Assembly: GCA_003139695.1 (NCBI GenBank)
Contig: PLJM01000017.1
Span: forward strand, 124,001 to 188,000
Source of the DNA: Candidatus Dormiibacterota bacterium
GTDB lineage: Bacteria > Chloroflexota > Dormibacteria > Dormibacterales > Dormibacteraceae
Length of the DNA: 64,000 nt
Reading direction: 5' to 3'
Part shown: positions 24,644 through 33,085 of the stretch, piece after piece
Numbering within the stretch: the first letter of the stretch is position 1
Layout: each line of letters begins with the position of its first letter
Notes under the pieces: model-generated
What the model was told of the DNA's origin: nothing
Database searches by the model: none
Seen by the model: only the letters and a program-made list of their open reading frames with translations
Program-made: the position numbers and the translations under genes

Positions 24644-26260
24644 ATGACTGCTCCGCTTCGAGCGCTGATCGTCGAGGACGTCCCGAACGACGCCGAGCTG
24701 ATCATCGGACAGCTGCACCGCGATGGGCGGACTCTCGATTGGTCGCGAGTCGACAACGAGGCGGCTTTCCGAGCTGCTTTGAACCCCGGTCTAGATGTGA
24801 TACTCAGCGACTACAACCTGCCGAGCTTCAGCGGGTCTCGCGCCCTCGAGATCCTTCGCGAGTCACGAATCGACGTGCCCCTCATCATCGTGTCGGGCAC
24901 CATCGGCGAAGAGGCGGCCACCGAGCTGATGCGCAACGGCGCCGTAGATTACGTGTCCAAGGACAAGACCAGCCGCCTCAGCATGGCCATCTCCAGGGCG
25001 ATGGCGGAGGCGAAGTCGCGGCGGGACCGTGAGGATGACCTCGACAACCTTCGTCAGGCGAAGTCGCAGCTGGAGGAGGCGATCCAGCAGATCAAGCTCA
25101 CGCAGGACTCCGTGATCGCCGAGGAACGCCTGCATGCCTTGGGGCAGATGTCAGCAGGCATCGCCCACGACTTCAACAACTACCTCAGCCCGATCATCGG
25201 CCTGAGCGAGCTCATACTCACGCGGCCTCATATCATCGAGGAGCCGGAGAAAGTCTTCCAGTACCTGCGCGCGATTCACCAGGCAGGGCTTGACGCGGCG
25301 CTCGTGGTCAGGCGCCTGCGCGACTATTACCGCGGAGCTGATGCCAACGAGGAGGTTGAGGTGATCGACCTCAAGCTCGTGGTGGAGCAAACGATAGAGC
25401 TGACCCAATCGAGGTGGGGGGACCAGTCCTTATCGACCGGTACCAATTACCGCATGGCGACCAAGTTGGTCGAGGCAGGTGTTGCTGGTCGTGCGTCGGA
25501 GCTGCGGCAGATGCTCGTCAATCTGATATTCAATGCGCTTGACGCGATGCCGAACGGTGGAGACCTCAGCTTGACGATCGAGCGCGACGCCAAGCGTCAT
25601 GGATTCGTCAACCTGGTTGTGGCCGACACGGGACAGGGTATGTCCGCCGAAGTTAGGAAGCGGTGCCTCGAGCCATTCTTCACCACCAAAGGAGCGGCCG
25701 GCACTGGCCTCGGTTTGGCGACCTCCTACGGCATCGTCAAGCGCCACCATGGCGAGATTCAGATCGAGAGCGAGCCCGGGCGCGGCACGCGCATCATCGT
25801 GGCGCTGCCAACCGTGGCAATCCCTCGCACTCCTTCAGTGCCAAAAGATCGAAGCCTGATCCCGCCCATGGACATCCTGGTGATCGACGATGAGGAGATG
25901 GTGCGCAACGTGATCGCCGAGTACCTGCGCGCCGACGGGCACCGCGTGGACGTGGCCGATGGGCCGACCATCGGGCTTCACAAAATCAATGACGGGCAGT
26001 ACGACCTGATAATCACCGATCGGGCGATGCCTGACATGAGCGGTGACCAGCTGGCCCTCAAGGCCAAGCGCATTGCTCCCCATGTCCCCATCCTCATGCT
26101 CACCGGTTTCGGAGATTTCATGATCGCGCGTGGTGAGTATCCGGATGGGGTGGATGCGGTTGTCGCCAAACCTATAACTATCGATGGGCTGAGAGACGCC
26201 ATCGCGGAGGTCACCAGTCGCCCGACTCCCGGCGCCGTGACCTCTGTCGCGTCGCGCTGA
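24644..26260 (+). CDS. hybrid REC-histidine kinase-REC protein
   Basis: 538 residues, soluble. Residues 5-125 form a receiver with the phosphoacceptor in VILSDYNLP and a lysine in YVSKDK. A coiled coil (about 125-165) leads to a HisKA-like helix with His in GIAHDFNNYLSPIIGLSEL. The HATPase follows with NLIFNALDAMPNGG, DTGQGMS and GTGLGLATSYGIV. Residues 408-525 are a second receiver with Asp in LIITDRAMPDMSG. This order suits a phosphorelay intermediate or phosphatase integrating the two upstream proteins. No DNA-binding domain is present in the operon, so the output may be in trans. Confidence 0.92.
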   Translation: MTAPLRALIVEDVPNDAELIIGQLHRDGRTLDWSRVDNEAAFRAALNPGLDVILSDYNLPSFSGSRALEILRESRIDVPLIIVSGTIGEEAATELMRNGAVDYVSKDKTSRLSMAISRAMAEAKSRRDREDDLDNLRQAKSQLEEAIQQIKLTQDSVIAEERLHALGQMSAGIAHDFNNYLSPIIGLSELILTRPHIIEEPEKVFQYLRAIHQAGLDAALVVRRLRDYYRGADANEEVEVIDLKLVVEQTIELTQSRWGDQSLSTGTNYRMATKLVEAGVAGRASELRQMLVNLIFNALDAMPNGGDLSLTIERDAKRHGFVNLVVADTGQGMSAEVRKRCLEPFFTTKGAAGTGLGLATSYGIVKRHHGEIQIESEPGRGTRIIVALPTVAIPRTPSVPKDRSLIPPMDILVIDDEEMVRNVIAEYLRADGHRVDVADGPTIGLHKINDGQYDLIITDRAMPDMSGDQLALKAKRIAPHVPILMLTGFGDFMIARGEYPDGVDAVVAKPITIDGLRDAIAEVTSRPTPGAVTSVASR

Positions 26261-26317
26261 TTTCGTCGGGCCGCCGGCCCAGCTGAACTCCTAGACCCGG
26301 AGGCGCCGATCGCGTGC

Positions 26318-26323
26318 GATAGT
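26318..26323 (+). promoter_or_regulatory. -10 box of a leaderless promoter
   Basis: GATAGT ends seven bases before the GTG at 26331. Confidence 0.4.
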
Positions 26324-26330
26324 TGCACCC

Positions 26331-28361
26331 GTGCTGCGCCGTCGCGGCGGATTCTCGCTGCTGGTTGTCCTCCTGGCCGCGATGGCAGTTGCGCTATGGC
26401 CCGCATCGGTCTCAGCACATTCGGAGCGCCCGACCAAGTTTCCCGACGGCACGGGCAGTGTGCCGGTCTACCGCATCAGCGGGCCCCACCTCGTGGTTTG
26501 CAAATCAGACACCACAGACTTCACGACGCGCATCGGCGCCTTTCCTACCGACCTTCGGATCAAGAACCTCGAGCTGTACGCAGAATGCCTCGATCACGGC
26601 TATCGCGACCTGCAGGCGGCTGTAGATCATGTGACCGGGCCGGGGATGACGATCTATGTGCTGCCGGGCGTCTACCTGGAAGAGCCGAGCCTCGCCCCCG
26701 ACTCCGACGCCTGCAATCACCTGGTAGCCCCACGCGCGCCGGCGGGCTATCAGATCCTGAGCTACGAGCAGCAGAAGGCCTGCCCGCATCAGCAGAACCT
26801 CGTTGGGATCTTCGGGGTGAAGGACCTCCAGATCGAAGGCACCGGCGCAGCGCCGTCGGATGTGGTCTTCGACGCCCAGTTCCAGAAGCTCAACGTGATC
26901 CGCGGCGATCGGACCAACGGCATCTATCTGCGCAACTTTCTCGCCCAGCGGTCCACCTTTAACTCCGTCTACGTCATCGAGACAGACGGCTTTGTCATCA
27001 ACAACGTCATCGGACGCTGGAACGCGGAGTACGGATTCCTATCCTTCGCCTCCGACCACGGTCTCTTCACGAACTGCGAGGCGTATGGCAATGGCGACTC
27101 GGGCATCTACCCCGGAGGGACCTCCGACATCAACCGCGATCGAGGCTTCAACGTCATCAGGTACGCGATCGAGGTGACCGGCTGCCACAGCCATGACAAC
27201 CTGCTGGGGTATTCGGGGACGGGCGGCGACTCGGTCTGGGTTCACGACAACGAGTTCGACCACAACACCGCAGGCGCCTCGATGGACAGCCTATTTCCAA
27301 ACCACCCGGGCCTGCCTCAGAACCACGCGCTGTTCGAGCACAACCTGATTCACAGCAACAACTCCAACTACTACGGCAATGTCACCGATGGGACCTGCGC
27401 GCGCCCATTCCTGGAGCAAGGGGTCGAGAAAGGTGTTGTCTGTCCCGCGGTCCAGGTGCCGGTGGGCACGGGAATCCTGGTCATCGGGGGCAACTACAAC
27501 GTCTTCCGCGACAACTGGATCTACGACAACTGGAAGATCGGCATCGTGCAAACGTGGGTCCCCGGCGTCGCTCGGAACGACCTCCAGTGGTCCGCGCAGA
27601 GCGAGACCTCACACAACAACCGATACCTCGCGAACCACATGGGCACCAATGCGACGGGCCAGCGTCTCCCCAACGGTCTTGACTACTTCTGGGACGGAGA
27701 GGGCACTGGCAACTGCTGGGACACGACCGCGGATGCGGTCCAGCCGATAACGATTCCACATTGCTCAGCCGGCGGGCCTCAGCGCTGGATCAGCGACCCC
27801 AACCTGCTCGTCCTCTTTGTCGATTGCTCCAATTACAACCTTCGGACGAAGGCGCTGCCGGCCGGGTGCGATTGGTTCACGACGCCTCCGCGCCCGGGCA
27901 CCCTCGGCACCACACTCAACATCCAGAGCGTCGCACCGGCCGTTCAGCTGGTGGCGCTGCTGATTCTTTTCATCTGGTTGGTGCGCAGGAGCGGCAAGCC
28001 GGGACCTCTGGCGATGGTCGCGGCGGCGACGGCCGGCCTCGGCTCCGGTCTCCTCCTGGTCGCGTCCGACGCGCAGTTCTACTACCTGTCCGCCCCCGGC
28101 ATCGCGCTCCTTGGAATCGGATGGCTCGCAGCGGTGCGGCTGGTGCCAACCCAACGGCTCGCGGTACTGACGCTGCTGCTTGGCATCGTTGCGCTCCTCG
28201 AAGCGCTGGACAGCGGCATCGTCATGGTGCCCTCGCCCATCGGCCCCGTCTGGGCACGAGTGGTTCTCGAGGTCGTGTGGACCGTCGGGACGGCGGTCGC
28301 CCTGGTGAAGTCAGCTCGAACCCGGCAGCCGGCACAGCCGCTTGCGGAGGTGGCTGGCTAG
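26331..28361 (+). CDS. right-handed beta-helix (NosD-like) protein with C-terminal membrane helices
   Basis: 676 residues. An N-terminal hydrophobic segment (residues 6-26, ending in SAHS) is a likely signal peptide. Residues about 90-510 show parallel beta-helix signatures, with repeated short strands and Asn ladders such as FVINNVIGRWN, FTNCEAYGNGDSGI, VTGCHSHDN and YNVFRDNWIYDN. This is the pectate-lyase/NosD fold of carbohydrate-active or surface proteins. The last 140 residues contain about five hydrophobic helices. The beta-helix is therefore predicted on the outer face, tethered by a C-terminal membrane domain. No catalytic family could be assigned. The -10 box seven bases before the GTG suggests a leaderless transcript. 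Confidence 0.83.
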   Translation: MLRRRGGFSLLVVLLAAMAVALWPASVSAHSERPTKFPDGTGSVPVYRISGPHLVVCKSDTTDFTTRIGAFPTDLRIKNLELYAECLDHGYRDLQAAVDHVTGPGMTIYVLPGVYLEEPSLAPDSDACNHLVAPRAPAGYQILSYEQQKACPHQQNLVGIFGVKDLQIEGTGAAPSDVVFDAQFQKLNVIRGDRTNGIYLRNFLAQRSTFNSVYVIETDGFVINNVIGRWNAEYGFLSFASDHGLFTNCEAYGNGDSGIYPGGTSDINRDRGFNVIRYAIEVTGCHSHDNLLGYSGTGGDSVWVHDNEFDHNTAGASMDSLFPNHPGLPQNHALFEHNLIHSNNSNYYGNVTDGTCARPFLEQGVEKGVVCPAVQVPVGTGILVIGGNYNVFRDNWIYDNWKIGIVQTWVPGVARNDLQWSAQSETSHNNRYLANHMGTNATGQRLPNGLDYFWDGEGTGNCWDTTADAVQPITIPHCSAGGPQRWISDPNLLVLFVDCSNYNLRTKALPAGCDWFTTPPRPGTLGTTLNIQSVAPAVQLVALLILFIWLVRRSGKPGPLAMVAAATAGLGSGLLLVASDAQFYYLSAPGIALLGIGWLAAVRLVPTQRLAVLTLLLGIVALLEALDSGIVMVPSPIGPVWARVVLEVVWTVGTAVALVKSARTRQPAQPLAEVAG

Positions 28362-28384
28362 GGCTCAGCAAGCTCAATTCACGC

Positions 28385-28405
28385 CGTAACAGGCTTCGTA
28401 ACAGG
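28385..28405. repeat. short direct repeat before ftsE
   Basis: CGTAACAGG occurs twice with a 12-base period (28385-28393 and 28397-28405) in the 73-base gap before ftsE. It could be a binding site for a regulator of ftsEX; this is only a suggestion. Confidence 0.35.
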
Positions 28406-28434
28406 AAACTGGCACATTTGCCGTTAAGCCAGGC

Positions 28435-29169
28435 ATGTTCCCTGCCGTATTGCGCCCAATCGTGGAGTTCAAGGGGGTCACACGAGCTTATGGCTCCCGC
28501 CTGGCGCTCGATGACATCAGCCTGTCGCTGGAGCCGGGAGATCTCACGTTTCTGGTCGGCCCCAGCGGTGCCGGTAAGACCACCTTCCTGAAGCTGATCA
28601 ACCGGGAGCTTCGCCCAACCAAAGGTGAAGTCTGGGTGGACGGCGTCGCCGCCCATTCCCTGAAGGCCTCACGGGTCGCCGATCTCCGCCGTCGGGTCGG
28701 GGTCGTCTTCCAGGACTACAAACTCCTGCCAAGGCTGACCGCCAAAGAGAACGTCGCCTTCGGCCTCCAGGTCGGTGACCTGCGGATTTCGGACGCCGAG
28801 GCGATGGATCGCGCCCTCGACGCCCTGGAGGCGGTCGGTCTTGGAGATCGCGGCTCCAGCTTTCCCAACCAGCTCTCCGGCGGGCAGCAGCAGAGAGTAG
28901 CCGTGGCCCGCGCGATGATCACCCAGCCGCGGGTTCTCATCGCCGACGAGCCGACCGGCAACCTCGATATGGAAACGGCCTGGCAGATCATGGCCTTGCT
29001 CGAGAATGTCGCGACGTTCGGCACCACGGTGCTGGTCGCCACCCACAACGTTGAGATCGTCAGGCGTCTTCAGCGCCGCATCCTGACGCTGGTTGAGGGC
29101 CGCCTCGTGCGCGACCAGCCGGCGGGCGGGATTGGCAGGATGGAATGGCTCGCCTCGGCATCGTCGTGA
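28435..29169 (+). CDS. ftsE: cell-division ABC ATPase FtsE
   Basis: 244 residues. It powers FtsX to switch on septal peptidoglycan hydrolases. The Walker [10 protein letters not shown] is at residues 42-50, the signature LSGGQQQR at about 143-150 and Walker [13 protein letters not shown] about 20 residues later. A GTG at 28462 is an alternative start nearer the family consensus. It overlaps ftsX by 25 bases, and ftsX overlaps the M23 hydrolase gene, forming a complete FtsEX-hydrolase operon. Confidence 0.94.
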   Translation: MFPAVLRPIVEFKGVTRAYGSRLALDDISLSLEPGDLTFLVGPSGAGKTTFLKLINRELRPTKGEVWVDGVAAHSLKASRVADLRRRVGVVFQDYKLLPRLTAKENVAFGLQVGDLRISDAEAMDRALDALEAVGLGDRGSSFPNQLSGGQQQRVAVARAMITQPRVLIADEPTGNLDMETAWQIMALLENVATFGTTVLVATHNVEIVRRLQRRILTLVEGRLVRDQPAGGIGRMEWLASASS

Positions 29170-30098
29170 AGGACGCCCTGCCACGGGCCGCTATGGCGCG
29201 GACCGTGGTCGGAAACACGTTCCGCTACCTGTTCTTCGGTGCCGCCCGCAACTGGTTCCGGAACATTGGAAGCATCGCGCCGGCCCTTGGCTCGATGACG
29301 CTCCTCCTTCTTATGGCGGGGGTTGCCGGCCTGACCGGCTTCGCCATCAACAATCTCGAGCAGGTCGAGTCCGCCCAGGCCTCCTTGCTTCATGTCTACA
29401 TTCGCGACGGCGCCCCCAGCGCCGATATCAGCTCGCTGTGGGATCGGCTTGCCGCCGACCCGCGTGTCGCGAACGTCGTCTTGGTGACGAAGGCCGAGGC
29501 TCTTCAGCGGGCCCAGTCCATCCCCGGCCTCCCGCAGATTGCCTCTGCCAGCGATAGCAACCCGTTTCCAGCCAGCCTCGACGTGCAGGTCAAGAGCATC
29601 GACGATATGGCGTCGATCGCTGCGCTGGTCCGCACCGACACGGCGGTTGATCCCGTCAACCCGTCCTCATATGACAAGGGCGCCTACCAGCGCATCCAGA
29701 CCGTCATCTTCGGCATCGCCGTGGCCGGGCTCGCCTTCCTCGCGGTGCTCGCCTTCGTAGCCGTGACGGTGACCATCAACAGCGTGAGGGCGGCGATCCA
29801 CTCGCGCCGGGACGAGGTCACGATCATGCAGCTGGTGGGGGCGCCGCGCTGGATGGTGCGCGGGCCGTTTGTCGTCGAGGGTGCCATCACAGGAGCGCTG
29901 GCAGGCGCCGCCGCCGGCCTCGCGACGTTCGGTCTGACCATGGCCGGGATCTCGGCCGGCACCGACACGTTCGCGCGCTTTGCGCCGGGCATCACGTTCA
30001 GCGTCGCGGCGATCGCCGGGGTGATCGTGCTTGCGACAGGTGTCGGCCTCGGCTCGGGGTCCTCGCTGGTCAGCGTGCGAAGGCACCTGGAGTCGTGA
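29145..30098 (+). CDS. ftsX: cell-division permease-like protein FtsX
   Basis: 317 residues. TM1 is at about 45-68, a large extracytoplasmic loop at about 70-190, and then three helices cover the FtsX/MacB-fold core with the conserved segment RRDEVTIMQLVGA. It does not transport; it transmits ATP hydrolysis by FtsE to an external hydrolase activator. The start overlaps ftsE by 25 bases, and an in-frame ATG at 29193 would also work. The end overlaps the M23 gene by four bases (GTGA). Confidence 0.94.
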   Translation: MARLGIVVKDALPRAAMARTVVGNTFRYLFFGAARNWFRNIGSIAPALGSMTLLLLMAGVAGLTGFAINNLEQVESAQASLLHVYIRDGAPSADISSLWDRLAADPRVANVVLVTKAEALQRAQSIPGLPQIASASDSNPFPASLDVQVKSIDDMASIAALVRTDTAVDPVNPSSYDKGAYQRIQTVIFGIAVAGLAFLAVLAFVAVTVTINSVRAAIHSRRDEVTIMQLVGAPRWMVRGPFVVEGAITGALAGAAAGLATFGLTMAGISAGTDTFARFAPGITFSVAAIAGVIVLATGVGLGSGSSLVSVRRHLES

Positions 30099-31357
30099 AA
30101 GGGCTTCTCGCCGGCCTTTGCCTGGCGGTGGTTTTGCTGGCGGCCGGCCCCACAGGGGCGTCCGCATCGTCGCCCAGCACGGATCCGGCGCAGGAGAAGG
30201 CGGTGATCGACCAGATCAGAGCCCAGCTGGGCAGCAACCTGGCCGACGCGATGGCTGCCCAGCAGCAGCTCAAGCAATCGCTCATCGACAACACGGCGCA
30301 GCAGCACGACGTGCAGGGCAAGATCGCCGACGCACAACAGCAGATCGACGATCTCGACACGCAGATTGCCGCGGCTCAGCTACAGGAAGCGATCCTGGGT
30401 ATGCGAATTGACGACGAGCGCGCTCAGCTGAGCGAGCTGGCGCGGGCGATGTACACGGCACCGACTTCGATTCTCGTGATCCTCGGTCAGGCCCAGAGCT
30501 TGAGCGATCTGCTGACGCGAATCTCCGACTTGAACGTCGCCGGCTCACATGCGGCCGAGGTGAAGCAACAGCTGGCGTCCGACCTCACGGACCAACAGAC
30601 AGAGCGCGTGCTGGAACAGGCGGATCGCGACACGCAGGTCACTCTGCGAAACCAGCTTGCCACCGAGCTCGCGCAGCTTCGAAAGCTGCACCAGCAGCAG
30701 GTGAAATCGATGGCCCAGCTCCAGGCGAAGATCGCCGAGACGCAGTGGGAGCTGGCGTTGCTCAGGTCCCAATCGGCGAAGCTGGCACAGGCGGTGACGG
30801 ACATGCTGCAGCAGCAGGAGGACGCCATCATCGCGGCGGCGATGCAGTCGGTCTGGACGCAAGTCCAGCTCTGGGCCCAGGCGAACAATGTCGGCCAGAT
30901 CGCGGCGAGCGCCGGCCACTCGACCAAATACCGCTTCATCTGGCCTGAGCCAAAGGCGGTGATCTCACAGGGATTCGGGCCCAGCAAGCTTGTGCTCGAG
31001 CCACCGTACGGGAGCTACCCGCACTTTCACACCGGCATCGACCTGGTCGAGCCGTTCGGGTCGCCTGTCTTCGCAGCCGACGACGGAGTGGTGGCGCTGG
31101 TCGGCGTCTCGAGCCAGGGCTACGGAAGGTATGTGGTCATCGCGCATTCGGGCGGACTGGACACGCTATACGGCCACCTCTCCGCATCTCTGGTCAAGGT
31201 CGGGCAGCTGGTCGTCCAGGGCCAGACGATCGGGCTCGAGGGCTCGACCGGAAATTCAACCGGGCCGCACCTTCACTTCGAGCTGCGCATCAAGCAGCAG
31301 CCGATCGACCCGACGCCATACCTACCGCCTGGAGCGCCTTCGGCCTACCACGCCTAG
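30095..31357 (+). CDS. EnvC-like coiled-coil M23 peptidase, FtsEX partner
   Basis: 420 residues. A signal peptide (about residues 1-24, ending ASASS) is followed by a long coiled coil (about 30-260, heptad-like and Gln-rich). A LytM/M23 domain spans about 290-405. Zinc ligands appear complete: H312 and D316 in HFHTGID and H394 in PHLHFE. The catalytic histidines H361 (YGHLS) and H392 are also present. E. coli EnvC has a degenerate LytM domain, so this homologue may itself cut peptidoglycan cross-links, as in the Gram-positive FtsEX partners. Its end overlaps the convergent psuG gene by 36 bases. Confidence 0.92.
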   Translation: MKGLLAGLCLAVVLLAAGPTGASASSPSTDPAQEKAVIDQIRAQLGSNLADAMAAQQQLKQSLIDNTAQQHDVQGKIADAQQQIDDLDTQIAAAQLQEAILGMRIDDERAQLSELARAMYTAPTSILVILGQAQSLSDLLTRISDLNVAGSHAAEVKQQLASDLTDQQTERVLEQADRDTQVTLRNQLATELAQLRKLHQQQVKSMAQLQAKIAETQWELALLRSQSAKLAQAVTDMLQQQEDAIIAAAMQSVWTQVQLWAQANNVGQIAASAGHSTKYRFIWPEPKAVISQGFGPSKLVLEPPYGSYPHFHTGIDLVEPFGSPVFAADDGVVALVGVSSQGYGRYVVIAHSGGLDTLYGHLSASLVKVGQLVVQGQTIGLEGSTGNSTGPHLHFELRIKQQPIDPTPYLPPGAPSAYHA

Positions 31358-32221
31358 AGCGCCCGCGACGCGGGCCGCGACTCGCGCGTTGTTGATGACG
31401 AGGTCGACGTTGAGGGCAAGCGACCGCCCACCTGACAGCTCGGCTACGCGCGCGAGAAGGCGAGGTGTCGCCTCGGGGCCGCTGACATCCGCCAGCTCGC
31501 GTGTCGCTCGCAACACGATCTCCTCCGCGCCCGCGAGCTCGCCGGGCGGCGGTATCGCGACCACCACGCCGCGCGAGCCGCTGGCCCAGGCCGCACTCAA
31601 CACTGCTGCTGCTTCCTCAGGCCCGTCGACTCGCGTGGGGACCGGGCAGCCGCTGTGCCGGGTGTAAAAAGCGGGGAGCTCGTCGCAGCCGTAGCCGAGC
31701 ACTGGAACTGAAAGGCTCTCCAGCCTCTCAAGCGTGAGCGGCAGGTCCAGGATGATCTTGGCCCCGGCGCAGAAGACCGCGACGGCGGTCCGTCCCAGCT
31801 CGGCGAGGTCGGCCGACTGGTCCTCGGGGTGGCCGCGGTGCACGCCACCAATGCCGCCTGTGGCGAAGCAGCGGATACCGGCCATTTCTGCAGCGCGCAT
31901 CGTCGCCGCGACTGTGGTGGCGCCAACGGCACGGCGTACCAGCGTGGGACCGAGGTCGCGGGAGCTCACCTTGATCGCGCCGGCGGCGATGCGCTCGAGC
32001 TCGTCATCGCTCAAGCCGACCACGATCTGGCCATCCAGCACCGCGATCGTCGCGGGCACCGCGCCTTCTTCTCTTATGGCCGACTCGCAGCCCCGCGCCG
32101 CGCGCAGGTTGTGGGGCCCCGGGAGGCCCTGGCCGACGATCGACGTCTCGAGCGCGACCACCGGGTGGCCGCGCGCAAGCGCCTCTGCCACCTCGGCCGA
32201 GACGCGAAGCAGGTCGCTCAA
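31322..32221 (-). CDS. psuG: pseudouridine-5'-phosphate glycosidase
   Basis: 299 residues, full length. It reversibly cleaves the C-C glycosidic bond of pseudouridine 5'-phosphate to uracil and ribose 5-phosphate. Family signatures are VVALETSIVGQGLP with E25, GAIKVSSRD with K84, ATGGIGGVHRG, CAGAK with K155 and NVDLVINNAR; these correspond to the active-site Glu, Lys and Asn known from E. coli. Its ATG overlaps the PfkB kinase stop by four bases, giving the usual kinase-glycosidase pair. It is the last gene of the leftward LacI-controlled operon. Confidence 0.95.
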   Translation of the reverse strand: MSDLLRVSAEVAEALARGHPVVALETSIVGQGLPGPHNLRAARGCESAIREEGAVPATIAVLDGQIVVGLSDDELERIAAGAIKVSSRDLGPTLVRRAVGATTVAATMRAAEMAGIRCFATGGIGGVHRGHPEDQSADLAELGRTAVAVFCAGAKIILDLPLTLERLESLSVPVLGYGCDELPAFYTRHSGCPVPTRVDGPEEAAAVLSAAWASGSRGVVVAIPPPGELAGAEEIVLRATRELADVSGPEATPRLLARVAELSGGRSLALNVDLVINNARVAARVAGALGVVGRRRSRR

Positions 32222-33057
32222 CTCGGCCGTCCCCCGGCTCTGGTCACCGCGCCCGAGGCCACGACCACGGCCTTCTCGGCGGCCTCCACTGGCGTGGCGC
32301 CGTCGAGGTAGGCAACACAGAATGCGGCCGCGAGGGCGTCGCCCGCGCCGGACGCATCCACCTCGCGCACCTTCGGGGAGGGAATGTGCCGGCCGCCGAC
32401 CCGGCAGCCCTCGGCTCCGAGCTTCAGCACTGGAACGGTGGCCAGGTCCTTCATTGGCACGCCAAGGGTTTCAGATTCGGCCGCGGTCCCGAACAGCACG
32501 TCGGGTCTGAGCTGGGCGAGGTCGGCGGCGAAACGAGCTGGGCCATATTCCTTCAACCCCGCGACTGAGGACAGGTCGACCGACAGCAGCCCGCCATCGT
32601 GCCGCACGAGCTCGATCGCCAGGCGCGCAGCCGCCGCCAGAGGCTCGATGAACAGCGAATACGAGGGCACGTGGATCAGGTTGACGCCGCGGAACCACGG
32701 TTTCCGCAGGTCGTTGGGCCTGAGCCCAGCGCTGGCGCCGCGCTGCGTGGCCATCGTCCGCTCACCGTTCGGGCCGACCAGAACCGCGATCATGCCCGTG
32801 GGATCGGGGCCCGAGACGGCGAAGACCTCGACCCCCAACATTTCAACCTCGCTCACCAGCCGCCGCCCGCGATCGTCGTCGCCTACCCGGGTGACCAGCC
32901 GGACCGGCGAACCGAGAGCTGCCACCCAGGCGCAGAAGTTGGCCGCCTGCCCGCCGCCGCCCACGCGGATCACGGCGGGGTTGTCGTCATTGGGCCGCAA
33001 GCGTCCCGACGGCACGATGGTGATGTCGAGGACGAGGTCGCCAATCGAAAGGATCAT
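32218..33057 (-). CDS. PfkB-family carbohydrate kinase, probable pseudouridine kinase
   Basis: 279 residues. It is a ribokinase-fold enzyme that phosphorylates a sugar or nucleoside. The GGGGQAANFCAWVAALG segment (about 33-49) and the catalytic DASGAGDALAAAF motif near residue 240 are intact. Overlap with psuG strongly suggests that it makes the pseudouridine 5'-phosphate consumed by that enzyme (PsuK role). The open start is the ATG at 33057, 28 bases after the E1 beta stop. Confidence 0.88.
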   Translation of the reverse strand: MILSIGDLVLDITIVPSGRLRPNDDNPAVIRVGGGGQAANFCAWVAALGSPVRLVTRVGDDDRGRRLVSEVEMLGVEVFAVSGPDPTGMIAVLVGPNGERTMATQRGASAGLRPNDLRKPWFRGVNLIHVPSYSLFIEPLAAAARLAIELVRHDGGLLSVDLSSVAGLKEYGPARFAADLAQLRPDVLFGTAAESETLGVPMKDLATVPVLKLGAEGCRVGGRHIPSPKVREVDASGAGDALAAAFCVAYLDGATPVEAAEKAVVVASGAVTRAGGRPS

Positions 33058-33085
33058 CGGTGCCCCGAGGATAGCCGCGTCTCGG

